NCBI GenBank assembly: GCA_964457065.1
Contig: CAYWDQ010000033.1
Span: forward strand, 1-26,885
DNA length: 26,885 nucleotides
Reading direction: 5' to 3'
Source of the DNA: Bog-473 sp964457065
GTDB lineage: Bacteria > Actinomycetota > Acidimicrobiia > Acidimicrobiales > RAAP-2
Part shown: positions 13,936 to 21,001 of the stretch, one piece after another
Layout: the number at the start of each line of letters is the position of its first letter
Numbering within the stretch: position 1 is the first letter of the stretch
Notes under the pieces: generated by a model
Databases searched by the model: none
Told to the model about the DNA's origin: nothing
The model's input: the letters and a program-made list of their open reading frames with translations, nothing else
Translations under genes and position numbers: made by a program

Positions 13936-13962
13936 ACCATAACGGTAATCATTTCGGATTAC
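13936..13962 (-). promoter_or_regulatory. Candidate Zur operator and -10 region of the znu operon
   Basis: An AT-rich island in GC-rich DNA. GTAATC-N6-GATTAC (13945-13950 and 13957-13962) is a perfect inverted repeat, and its left part contains AATCATTT, the core of actinobacterial Zur boxes (9 of 15 positions match TGAAAATCATTTTCA at 13943-13957). TATGGT (13941-13936) lies 7 nt before ATG 13928, so the operator would overlap a leaderless promoter and block it when zinc-loaded Zur binds. Confidence 0.5.
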
Positions 13963-13994
13963 TGCGGCAAGATCGGGCCTTGATGACGGCTCGT

Positions 13995-14011
13995 GGCCCC
14001 GGGGCCCGGGG
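13995..14011. other. GC palindrome after the SDR gene
   Basis: GGCCCCGGGGCC (13995-14006), a perfect 12-bp palindrome followed by CGGGGG, lies just downstream of the SDR stop (minus strand). It could fold into a very stable stem, but no U-tract follows and the loop is poorly defined, so a terminator function is only a possibility. Confidence 0.25.
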
Positions 14012-14015
14012 GTCT

Positions 14016-14837
14016 TCAGCCGCCGAAGAGCAGGGAGTAGTCGGCGCCCCGGCGTAGGTGGTGCCCGCCGTCGACGCCCAGGGTCTCCCCGGTGACGAAG
14101 GAGGACTCGGGCCCGATCAGGTAGCGGACCGCGGAGGCCACGTCCTCGACGGTGCCCACGCGGCCGAGGGGCATCTGGGCCAGGTAGTCGTCGAGGAGGG
14201 GCCCGCCGGCGGTGATGAACGCCATCAGCTCGTCGTCGATGATGCCGGGCGCCACCGCATTGACCCGGATGCCGAGCGGCCCGAGCTCCTCGGCGGCCGT
14301 CTCGGCCAGGAAGCAGATGCCGGCCTTGGAGACGCCGTAGGCCCACAGGTGCGGGTGGGGGAATCGGCCCGCACCCGAGGACATCAGGACGATCGACCCG
14401 GGGCCGCCCTGGGCCTCCATGGCGGCGGCGGCCTGCTTCACGCAGATGACCGAGCCGGTCAGGTTGAGGTCGATGGTGGCGCGCACCGCGTCCACGTCGG
14501 CCGTCAGGATCGAGCCGAGGTGCAGCGAGCCGCCGGCGCAGGCGAAGAGGCCGTCGATGCGCCCCGTGGCCTCCGCGGCCGCCGCCACGGCCGCGCCCAC
14601 CTGCTCCTCGACGGTGACGTCCGCCACCACATGGCGCGCGGTGGCGCCGCGGGCGCCCGCCCTCTCGATGCGCGCCGTCGCGTCCGCGAGCTTCTGCTCG
14701 GTGCGCCCGCAGATGGTGACGTGCGCGCCGTCGGCGGCGAGGCGCTCGGCGGTGGCGAGGCCGATGCCGCTGCCGCCGCCGGTGACCAGGATCGACCAGC
14801 CGTCGATCCCCGCCGGGCCTGCCGACTGCTCGACCAT
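14016..14837 (-). CDS. Short-chain dehydrogenase/reductase (classical SDR)
   Basis: 273 aa. The ATG overlaps the P450 stop (ATGA). Rossmann motif TGGGSGIG at 19-26; catalytic Ser153/154, Tyr167 and Lys171 in AYGVSK; Asn125 in DLN; PG motif after strand 6 (VAPGIIDDE). Arg at CGRT after strand 2 suggests NADP(H) preference, which is a weak inference. The usual NNAG is ACAGG here. Substrate unknown: translational coupling to a CYP142-like P450 makes oxidation of the P450's alcohol product, or a steroid or terpenoid hydroxyl, the best guess. Length slightly exceeds the ~250-residue norm, owing to a short N-terminal extension. Confidence 0.85.
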   Translation of the reverse strand: MVEQSAGPAGIDGWSILVTGGGSGIGLATAERLAADGAHVTICGRTEQKLADATARIERAGARGATARHVVADVTVEEQVGAAVAAAAEATGRIDGLFACAGGSLHLGSILTADVDAVRATIDLNLTGSVICVKQAAAAMEAQGGPGSIVLMSSGAGRFPHPHLWAYGVSKAGICFLAETAAEELGPLGIRVNAVAPGIIDDELMAFITAGGPLLDDYLAQMPLGRVGTVEDVASAVRYLIGPESSFVTGETLGVDGGHHLRRGADYSLLFGG

Positions 14838-16057
14838 CAGACGGGACCGACCCCCACGGGCGCACTGGGCGTGAACTCCACCGGCATCTGCTCTATCCCC
14901 GAGATGAAGTTGGCCGGCCGGCGCGGCAGTGACGCCCGGTCCACGGCGAGGTGCAGGTCGGGCAGGCGGGCCAGCACGCGCTCCACCATGACCTTGAGCT
15001 CCAGGCGCGCCAGCTGGTTGCCCAGGCAGAAGTGGGCGCCGAAGCCGAAGGCCACGTGCGGGTTGGGGCTGCGCGTGATGTCGAAGGTGTCCGGGTCCGT
15101 GAAGACCGCCTCGTCGCGGTTGGCGGAGGGGTAGAGGAGGATCAGCTCCTGGCCGGCCCGGATGTGCGCACCCGCCAGCTCGACGTCGCGGGTGGCGACC
15201 CGGGCCATGTTCTTTATCGGCGACACCCAGCGCAGCATCTCCTCGACGGCTGCGGGCATGAGCCCGGCCGGATCGGCGGCGAGGCGCGCTGCCTGGTCGG
15301 GGTGGGCCAGGAGCTCCTCCACACCGCCGCTGATGACATGACGGGTGGTCTCGTCGCCGCCGATCAGGATGAGCAGCGTCTCGTGGACGAGCGAGTCGTC
15401 GTCGAGTGAGTCACCGTCGATCTCGGCATGGCACAGCACGCCGACGAGGTCGTCGGTGTTGCCGCTGGCGCGGCGGTCCTCGAAGACCGGGTGGATGTAC
15501 TCCGAGTACTCCACGAAGGCGATGGCCGCGCTGTCGATCAGCGAGGGGTCGGGCGCACCCTGTCCCTTGAGCATGTCGTCCGACCACCGCAACAGGTCGT
15601 CGCGGTCCCCGGGCGCGACGCCGAGCATGTCGCCGATCATGATGATGGGGAGCGGCGCCGCGACGTCTTTGACGAAATCGCAGCGCCCCTGCTCGCAGAC
15701 CCGGTCGATCAGTGCGTCGCACACCAGCCGGAGCTTGTCCTCCATGGCGCGCACGCGCTTGGGCGTGAACCCCTCGGAGACGAGCCGCCGCCGCCGCACG
15801 TGCTCGGGCGCGTCGAAGTCGATCATCATCGGCAGCGCCGGGAACTTGGGCCGGATGCCCCCCGCGTTGGAGAACGACTCGGTGTCGACCGAGGCCTGCT
15901 TGACGGCTGCGTAGCTGGCCGCGGCCCACAGATCGTTGGGCTCGTCGTAGTAGACGGGTGCGTTGGCCCGCATCCAGGCGAAGGCGTCGTGGGGCTCCCG
16001 CCCGAAGAACGCGCCGCTCATGAGGTCGATCCCGAGATCGGCGGGTGCAGTGGTCAC
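14837..16057 (-). CDS. Cytochrome P450, CYP142-like (possible steroid C26/27 hydroxylase)
   Basis: 406 aa from GTG 16057; an upstream ATG at 16096 would run into the divergent sigma-factor start and lacks homologous sequence. I-helix GGDETT (233-238), ExxR as EEMLR (about 272-276) and heme loop FGFGAHFCLG with proximal Cys344. It is strikingly similar to mycobacterial CYP142: AAPLPIIMIGDMLGV, LLILIGGDETTRHVISGG, EEMLRWVSPIKNM and a C-terminal ANFISGIEQMPVEFTPSAP all have near-identical counterparts. CYP142 oxidises the terminal carbon of the cholesterol side chain, so a steroid or branched-lipid omega-hydroxylase is likely. No ferredoxin or reductase is adjacent. A TATCGT box 7 nt before the GTG suggests leaderless transcription. 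Confidence 0.85.
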   Translation of the reverse strand: MTTAPADLGIDLMSGAFFGREPHDAFAWMRANAPVYYDEPNDLWAAASYAAVKQASVDTESFSNAGGIRPKFPALPMMIDFDAPEHVRRRRLVSEGFTPKRVRAMEDKLRLVCDALIDRVCEQGRCDFVKDVAAPLPIIMIGDMLGVAPGDRDDLLRWSDDMLKGQGAPDPSLIDSAAIAFVEYSEYIHPVFEDRRASGNTDDLVGVLCHAEIDGDSLDDDSLVHETLLILIGGDETTRHVISGGVEELLAHPDQAARLAADPAGLMPAAVEEMLRWVSPIKNMARVATRDVELAGAHIRAGQELILLYPSANRDEAVFTDPDTFDITRSPNPHVAFGFGAHFCLGNQLARLELKVMVERVLARLPDLHLAVDRASLPRRPANFISGIEQMPVEFTPSAPVGVGPV

Positions 16058-16064
16058 GGCGGAG

Positions 16065-16070
16065 ACGATA
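16065..16070 (-). promoter_or_regulatory. Candidate -10 box (TATCGT) for the P450-SDR operon
   Basis: On the minus strand TATCGT is followed by 7 nt and the GTG at 16057. It fits TAnnnT and a leaderless start. The whole divergent intergenic gap is 37 bp, so it lies within 20 bp of the opposing sigma-gene box. Confidence 0.35.
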
Positions 16071-16082
16071 TCGCCGGGTGGA

Positions 16083-16088
16083 TAGGGT
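16083..16088 (+). promoter_or_regulatory. Candidate -10 box (TAGGGT) for the sigma-factor operon
   Basis: TAGGGT ends 6 nt before ATG 16095 and no ribosome-binding site intervenes. I see no SigR-type GGGAAT/GTT pair, so autoregulation by this sigma factor is not evident here. Confidence 0.35.
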
Positions 16089-16094
16089 GGGTCC

Positions 16095-16679
16095 ATGGCA
16101 GATCAGGCGACCTTCACCGACGTCGCCATGGAGTTCATGCCGGGCCTGTACTCGGCGGCTCTGCGGATGACGCGGAACCGGGCCGATGCGGAGGACCTGG
16201 TGCAGGAGACCTACCTGAAGGCCTACCGCTCCTACGGCTCCTTCACCGAGGGGACGAACCTGCGGGCCTGGCTCTACCGGATCCTGACCAACACCTTCAT
16301 CAACTCCTACCGGGCCGCCCAGCGCCGGCCCGAGGTGTCCGACGTCGAGGACGTCGAGGACCTCTACCTCTACAAGCGCCTGGCCGGCCCGGGTGGCAGC
16401 GACCCGGGGCGGTCGGCCGAGGACGAGGCGCTGGAGCGCTTCACCGACGAGGACGTCAAGGCGGCGCTCGAGGCGCTGCCCGAGGCGTTCCGCATGGCCG
16501 TGCTCCTCGCCGACGTCGAGGGATTCAGCTACAAGGAGATCTCCGAGATCACCGATGTGCCGATCGGGACCGTCATGAGCCGCATCCACCGGGGAAGAAG
16601 GGCGCTCCAGAAGACGTTGCACGATGTGGCAGAGCAAAGAGGGCTCGTCGGCAGCATGCCCGGGGGGTCGAGGGAATGA
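16095..16679 (+). CDS. ECF sigma factor, SigR/SigH (ECF12) type
   Basis: 194 aa. Sigma-2 region: LYSAALRMTRNRADAEDLVQETYLKAYRSYGSF and LRAWLYRILTNTFINSYR; sigma-4 region: ALEALPEAFRMAVLLADVEGFSYKEISEITDVPIGTVMSRIHRGRRAL with the helix-turn-helix near the end. Sequence style, an acidic DVEDVEDLYLY linker and the paired zinc anti-sigma factor fit the SigR (Streptomyces) / SigH (Mycobacterium) thiol-oxidative stress group. The anti-sigma start overlaps its stop (ATGA). It diverges from the P450 gene across 37 bp. The targets would be thiol-homeostasis genes; none of those is evident in this window. Confidence 0.88.
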   Translation: MADQATFTDVAMEFMPGLYSAALRMTRNRADAEDLVQETYLKAYRSYGSFTEGTNLRAWLYRILTNTFINSYRAAQRRPEVSDVEDVEDLYLYKRLAGPGGSDPGRSAEDEALERFTDEDVKAALEALPEAFRMAVLLADVEGFSYKEISEITDVPIGTVMSRIHRGRRALQKTLHDVAEQRGLVGSMPGGSRE

Positions 16680-16993
16680 GCGAGGACGTGGGCGAGACAA
16701 AGGACACCGAGACCACCACGCCGGTGGACGCGGGCGGGCTCTTCGGTCCCTCCGTCGACTGCGTCGAGGCGGTGCACGAGCTCTACCGCTACCTCGACGG
16801 CGAGCTCACCGAGGAGCGGCGTACGGAGATCAGCGTCCACCTGGACTGGTGCGGGCCCTGCGGCGGCGCCGCCGAGTTCGAGGCAGAGTTGCGCAGGGTG
16901 ATCGCCAACCGCTGCAAGGACCGGGTCCCCGACAGCCTGATCCGGCGCGTGGCCGAGGCGATCGACGAAGAAAGCCGGCAGCACGACGGCTAG
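16676..16993 (+). CDS. Zinc-binding anti-sigma factor (ZAS, RsrA/RshA type)
   Basis: 105 aa. The ZAS signature is complete: Cys29, then His55-x3-Cys59-x2-Cys62 in HLDWCGPCGG. An extra Cys80 lies further on. In RsrA-type proteins zinc held by these residues keeps the protein bound to the sigma factor; disulfide formation between the Cys residues expels zinc and releases it. The ~28-residue N-terminal stretch is acidic and Thr-rich, probably disordered. The protein is coupled to the sigma gene by a 4-bp overlap, so both are made in fixed ratio. Confidence 0.87.
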   Translation: MSEDVGETKDTETTTPVDAGGLFGPSVDCVEAVHELYRYLDGELTEERRTEISVHLDWCGPCGGAAEFEAELRRVIANRCKDRVPDSLIRRVAEAIDEESRQHDG

Positions 16994-17042
16994 CACCGAC
17001 ATCTCCCCGGCGGTACCGGACGTGCCGCCGGGCGGTCCCGCC

Positions 17043-18095
17043 ATGGTGGACTGGGCCCTGGCCCAGCGCGTCGCGGCGGGCGCCCTCATCCTGAAGCCGG
17101 CTCCCGCCTCCTACCGGTCCTCGGACCTGCAGGACCAGTTCGACGAGCTGACCGCGCGCGCCGAATCCCTGGTCAGCGAGGCGACCGGCCTGCACTCGGC
17201 TCACGGGTCGGCCCGGGCCAAGGTGACCGACCGTCCCGGCTGGGCCTCCGCCAACGTGCGCTCCGTCGAACGGCTGGTCGGCCCCGCCCTGATGGAGCTG
17301 CAGCGCAAGCGGGGGGCCAAGCTCGGTGGCCCCTCGCTGGTGGTCGGCCGTGCCGTGGCCGGGACGCAACTGGGGCTGATGCTGGCCTACATGGCGACCC
17401 GCGTGCTCGGCCAGTACGACCTGCTGATCAACGACGAAGCACCGGAGGACCAGGACCTCGTCTCCTACGTGGGGCCCAACATCGTGGCCGTGGAGGCGCA
17501 GTACGACTTCGCACCGAGCCAGTTCCGGCTCTGGCTGGCGCTGCACGAGGTGACGCACCGGCTCCAGTTCACCGCCGTCCCCTGGCTGCGCGACCACTTC
17601 GTCGGCCTGGTCTCGGAGTTGCTCGGGCCGCTCTCGGGTGACCCGTCGGGCTTCGCCGACATGGTGCGGCGTGTGGCCGACGACGTCCGCAACGGGCGCC
17701 ACCCGGCCCGTGAGGGAGGCGTGGTCGGCATGCTGGCCACACCCGAGCAGCGGCTGGCGCTGTCGAGGATCTCGGGGATGATGAGCCTGCTCGAGGGCCA
17801 CGGTGACGTGACGATGGACCGGGCGGGCGCCACCGAGGTGCCGGGGGCGGCCCACTTCTCCCAGGTGCTGCACGAGCGCCGCACCCAGGCCCGGGGACTG
17901 ACCAAGCTGATGTCCAAGCTGCTCGGGCTCGATGCCAAGATGCGCCAGTACGCCGAAGGCGAGCGCTTCGTCGAATCGGTGGAGGCGGCAGGCGGGTCGG
18001 TGTTGCTGGCGCGCGTCTGGGAGGGCCCCGAGTGGTTGCCGACCCTGGAGGAGATCCGCGACCCAGCGCTCTGGGTGGCCCGGGCCGGTGGGTGA
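17043..18095 (+). CDS. Zinc-dependent metalloprotease-like protein, F420-associated (DUF2342 group)
   Basis: 350 aa from ATG 17043 (GTG 17022 is an in-frame alternative). The start of the protein reads MVDWALAQRVA, then a long helical region, a zinc metallopeptidase HEVTH motif at 168-172 (HExxH), and a further ELLEGHGD-like acidic patch downstream (residues ~250-260) that could give the third ligand. The protein belongs to an actinobacterial family annotated as zinc-dependent metalloprotease or coenzyme F420 biosynthesis-associated, regularly found immediately before tilS. Biochemical role and substrate are not established. Its stop overlaps the tilS start by 8 bp. No F420 synthesis gene lies in this window. 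Confidence 0.8.
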   Translation: MVDWALAQRVAAGALILKPAPASYRSSDLQDQFDELTARAESLVSEATGLHSAHGSARAKVTDRPGWASANVRSVERLVGPALMELQRKRGAKLGGPSLVVGRAVAGTQLGLMLAYMATRVLGQYDLLINDEAPEDQDLVSYVGPNIVAVEAQYDFAPSQFRLWLALHEVTHRLQFTAVPWLRDHFVGLVSELLGPLSGDPSGFADMVRRVADDVRNGRHPAREGGVVGMLATPEQRLALSRISGMMSLLEGHGDVTMDRAGATEVPGAAHFSQVLHERRTQARGLTKLMSKLLGLDAKMRQYAEGERFVESVEAAGGSVLLARVWEGPEWLPTLEEIRDPALWVARAGG

Positions 18096-19584
18096 GCGGC
18101 CGGGCGCCGCTCCGGCCTCCCTCGCCTCCGACCTCGTTCCCCGCTGCACCTTCCCGCCGCCGGGCACTGCGCTCGCCTGCGCCGTCTCGGGCGGCGCTGA
18201 CTCGCTGGCCCTCCTGGTTCTCGCTGTCGCCGCGGGCTGCGACGTCACGGCCATCCACGTCGACCACGGCCTGCGCCCCGGATCGGACGCGGAGGCCGGG
18301 GTCGTGGCGGCGGCGGCGGCGGACCTCGGGGCGCGCTTCGAGAGCCACCGCGTGTCGGTGCCTCCGGGGCCAAACCTCGAGGCGCGGGCCCGGTCCGCCC
18401 GGTTCGCGGTGCTGCCCCGGGGGGTGGCGACCGGGCACACGATGGACGACCAGGCCGAGACCATCCTGGTGAACCTGCTGCGCGGGGCGGGCTCCGACGG
18501 CCTGGCCGGCATGGAGCCGGGCGTCCGGCACCCGCTGCTCGGCCTGCGCCGCACCGAGACGCACGCCGTGTGCGCGGGGGCCGACCTCGTCCCGGTGTGC
18601 GACGCCAGCAACGCCGACCCGGCCTTCGTCCGCAACCGCGTCCGCGCCGAGCTGCTGCCGCTCTGCGCGGAGGTGGCCGGTCGCGATCCGGTCCCCCTGC
18701 TGGCCCGCCAGGCCGGTGTGCTGCGCGACGAGGTGGCGCTGATGGAGTGGCTGGCCGCCGACGCGCTGCCCGACCCCGCCGACGCCCGGGCGGTGGCGCG
18801 CGCGCCCCGGCCGCTGGCGCGGCGCGCCCTGCGGCGCTTCATCCGCGATGCCGGTGGCGGTGGCCACCCGCCGTCGCTGGCGGCGGTCGACCGCACCCTC
18901 GCGGTGGCCGAGGGCGCCGCGCTCGGGACGGAGCTCGCGGGGGGCGTGCGGGTGCGCCGGACCGGCGGCCGGCTCCGGGTGGAGCGGTCGGGCGGCTCCG
19001 GTAGTGTCACGCCGGTGACCGAAGAGGCCGGAGCGGGCGTCCCGACCTGGGCCGAGTCCGACGTCGGGCCCGTACTGGTCGACGAGGGTCGCCTGGCGGC
19101 ACGGGTGGAGGAGCTGGGCGCCCAGATCACCGCCGACTACGCGGACGAACCGCCGCTCCTCGTCGCGGTGCTCAAGGGCGCCATGCTGTTCATGAGCGAC
19201 CTGTGCCGCGCCATCGCGCTGCCGGTGGACGTCGACTTCATGGCCGTGTCCTCCTACGGCAGCGCGACGAAGACCTCGGGCGTGGTGCGCATCGTCAAGG
19301 ACCTCGACTCCGAGCTCGAGGGCCGTCACGTGCTGGTCGTCGAGGACATCATCGACAGCGGCCTCACGCTCAACTACCTGCGGCGCTACCTCAACGCCCG
19401 CGACCCGAAGAGCCTGGAGATCTGCGCGTTGCTCGTCAAGGAGGGCGAGCAGCGGGTCGGTCTCGACCTGCGCTACGTCGGCTTCACCATCCCGCCCGAG
19501 TTCGTGGTCGGCTACGGGCTCGATGTCGACGAGCGCTACCGCAACCTGCGCGGGGTGCATCACTACAAGGGGAGCCCAGCGTGA
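18088..19584 (+). CDS. tilS-hpt: tRNA(Ile)-lysidine synthase fused in frame to hypoxanthine phosphoribosyltransferase
   Basis: 498 aa without a stop between the two parts. Residues 1-305 are TilS: P-loop SGGADS (34-39), HVDHGLRPGS, TGHTMDDQAET and NLLRG, so it converts C34 of tRNA-Ile(CAU) to lysidine. Residues ~310-498 are HPRT: LLVAVLKGAMLFMSDL, SSYGSATKTSG and the PRPP loop VVEDIIDSGLTL, so it salvages hypoxanthine and guanine. The linker is GGSGSVTPVTEEAG. A GTG at 19015 (residue 310) would give a normal 189-aa HPRT, and TAGTGT lies 7 nt upstream. TilS/HPRT fusions are known in Listeria, but in most actinobacteria the genes are separate. The GTG start at 18088 was chosen for the overlap and the SGGADS spacing. 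Confidence 0.85.
   Translation: MGERPGAAPASLASDLVPRCTFPPPGTALACAVSGGADSLALLVLAVAAGCDVTAIHVDHGLRPGSDAEAGVVAAAAADLGARFESHRVSVPPGPNLEARARSARFAVLPRGVATGHTMDDQAETILVNLLRGAGSDGLAGMEPGVRHPLLGLRRTETHAVCAGADLVPVCDASNADPAFVRNRVRAELLPLCAEVAGRDPVPLLARQAGVLRDEVALMEWLAADALPDPADARAVARAPRPLARRALRRFIRDAGGGGHPPSLAAVDRTLAVAEGAALGTELAGGVRVRRTGGRLRVERSGGSGSVTPVTEEAGAGVPTWAESDVGPVLVDEGRLAARVEELGAQITADYADEPPLLVAVLKGAMLFMSDLCRAIALPVDVDFMAVSSYGSATKTSGVVRIVKDLDSELEGRHVLVVEDIIDSGLTLNYLRRYLNARDPKSLEICALLVKEGEQRVGLDLRYVGFTIPPEFVVGYGLDVDERYRNLRGVHHYKGSPA
19002..19007 (+). promoter_or_regulatory. Possible internal -10 box (TAGTGT) before the HPRT domain
   Basis: TAGTGT ends 7 nt before an in-frame GTG at 19015, the same geometry as other candidate leaderless starts in the window. 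It would allow a free HPRT in addition to the fusion. No -35 is obvious. Confidence 0.25.
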
Positions 19585-20150
19585 GCGTGGACGTGGATCG
19601 GGTGCGGGTGGCCGTCAAGGAGCTGCTCGTCGCCATCGGAGAGGACCCCACCCGGGACGGGCTGGTCGCCACGCCCGATCGCGTTGCCTCCATGTACGAG
19701 GAGCTGTTCTCCGGCCTGCACGACGACCCGGCCCGCCACCTGGAGGTCACCTTCGCCGCCGAGCACGACGAGATGGTGATGGTGCGCGACATCCCGTTCG
19801 CGTCGCTGTGCGAGCACCACCTGGTGCCGTTCCTGGGCAAGGCCCACGTCGCCTACATCCCGGCCGAGGACGGCCGCATCACGGGATTGTCCAAGCTGGC
19901 CCGGCTCGTCGACGGCTACGCCCGGCGCCTGCAGGTGCAGGAGCGCATGACCACCCAGATCGCCGACGCCATCGACGGCGTCCTCTCGCCCCGGGGCGTG
20001 CTCGTCGTCATCGAGGCCGAGCACCTGTGCATGTCCATGCGGGGCGTCAAGAAGCCGGGCACGGTCACGGTCACCTCGTCGGTGCGCGGCCTCTTCCGCA
20101 CCGACGTCGCCACGCGGGCGGAGGCGATGCAGTTCATCCGGGGCCGCTGA
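19581..20150 (+). CDS. folE: GTP cyclohydrolase I
   Basis: 189 aa, GTG start overlapping the tilS-hpt stop. It converts GTP to 7,8-dihydroneopterin triphosphate, the first committed step to folate. The zinc ligands are Cys77 and His80 in SLCEHH and Cys150 in HLCMSMRGV; the T-x-R-G-x-F-type C-terminal loop is SVRGLFRTD. Length is normal for the bacterial type IA enzyme. It heads the run of folate genes, 5 bp before folP. Confidence 0.95.
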   Translation: MSVDVDRVRVAVKELLVAIGEDPTRDGLVATPDRVASMYEELFSGLHDDPARHLEVTFAAEHDEMVMVRDIPFASLCEHHLVPFLGKAHVAYIPAEDGRITGLSKLARLVDGYARRLQVQERMTTQIADAIDGVLSPRGVLVVIEAEHLCMSMRGVKKPGTVTVTSSVRGLFRTDVATRAEAMQFIRGR

Positions 20151-20155
20151 CTCCG

Positions 20156-21001
20156 GTGGAGGGGCCGCCCCCCGCGTCCGGGAGGCCGCTCGTGATGGGG
20201 ATCCTCAACGTCACGCCGGACTCGTTCTCCGACGGGGGGCTCTACGACACGTACGAGCGGGCGGTGGCCCGCGGGCTCGAGATGATCGAAGAGGGCGCCG
20301 ATGTGGTCGACGTGGGCGGGGAGTCGTCGCGACCGGGAGCCGAGCCGGTCCCCGCCGACGTCGAGCTGGCCCGGGTGGTGCCGGTCGTCGAGGCCCTGGC
20401 CCATTCGGTGGCCGCCACCGGGCGGGGCGTCCGGGTGTCGGTCGACACCGTCAAGCGTGTGGTGGCCGAGGAAGCCGTCGCCGCCGGTGCGAGCCTGGTC
20501 AACGACATCTCGGCCTCGCTGTGGGACCTGGCGGCCGCCACGGGGGCCGGCTGGGTGGCCATGCACATGCAGGGCGGGCCGCGCACCATGCAGGAGGACC
20601 CCCGCTACGCCGACGTCGTGGCCGAGGTGCATGCGTTCGTGCTGGAGCGGGCCGCGCGCGCCCTCGGCGCCGGGGTGGGCGAGGTCTGGGTCGACCCCGG
20701 GATCGGCTTCGGCAAGACACCGGCCCACAACCTCTCGCTGCTGCGGCACCTGCCCGAGCTGGTCGAGGCCGCGGCCGGCGCCGGGTGCGCCGGGGTCCTG
20801 GTGGGCACGAGCCGCAAGCGCTTCCTCGGGCTCCTCGGCGCGGGCGCCGGCGTGGAGCCCGTCCCGCTGCCGGTGGGGGACCGGGTCGAGGCGTCGCTCG
20901 CCACGGCGGCTGCGGCCATGGTGGCGGGGGCGGGCATGGTCCGGGTCCACGACGTGGCGGCGACGGTGCAGGTGGCCCGGCTGTATGGTCCTGCCGCATG
21001 A
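20156..21001 (+). CDS. folP: Dihydropteroate synthase
   Basis: 281 aa from GTG 20156. It condenses 6-hydroxymethyl-dihydropterin diphosphate with pABA, the target of sulfonamides. TIM-barrel motifs are all visible: VMGILNVTPDSFSDGG (loop 1 that binds diphosphate and pABA), DVGGESSRPGA (loop 2), VNDIS, VWVDPGIGFGKT and VGTSRKRF. The start is set by the 5-bp gap to folE; the short N-terminus PPPASGRPLV precedes the first strand directly. Its stop overlaps the ATG of the next gene (ATGA). Confidence 0.95.
   Translation: MEGPPPASGRPLVMGILNVTPDSFSDGGLYDTYERAVARGLEMIEEGADVVDVGGESSRPGAEPVPADVELARVVPVVEALAHSVAATGRGVRVSVDTVKRVVAEEAVAAGASLVNDISASLWDLAAATGAGWVAMHMQGGPRTMQEDPRYADVVAEVHAFVLERAARALGAGVGEVWVDPGIGFGKTPAHNLSLLRHLPELVEAAAGAGCAGVLVGTSRKRFLGLLGAGAGVEPVPLPVGDRVEASLATAAAAMVAGAGMVRVHDVAATVQVARLYGPAA

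Noticed and set aside
13995..14011. Intrinsic terminator at the GC palindrome
   Set aside because: Stable GC stem possible but no U-tract, and the best pairing leaves almost no loop; kept only as a low-confidence feature.
16830..19563. Two very long minus-strand open frames (766 and 664 codons)
   Set aside because: They run opposite the anti-sigma, metalloprotease and tilS-hpt genes, which have clear motifs; the shadows contain none.
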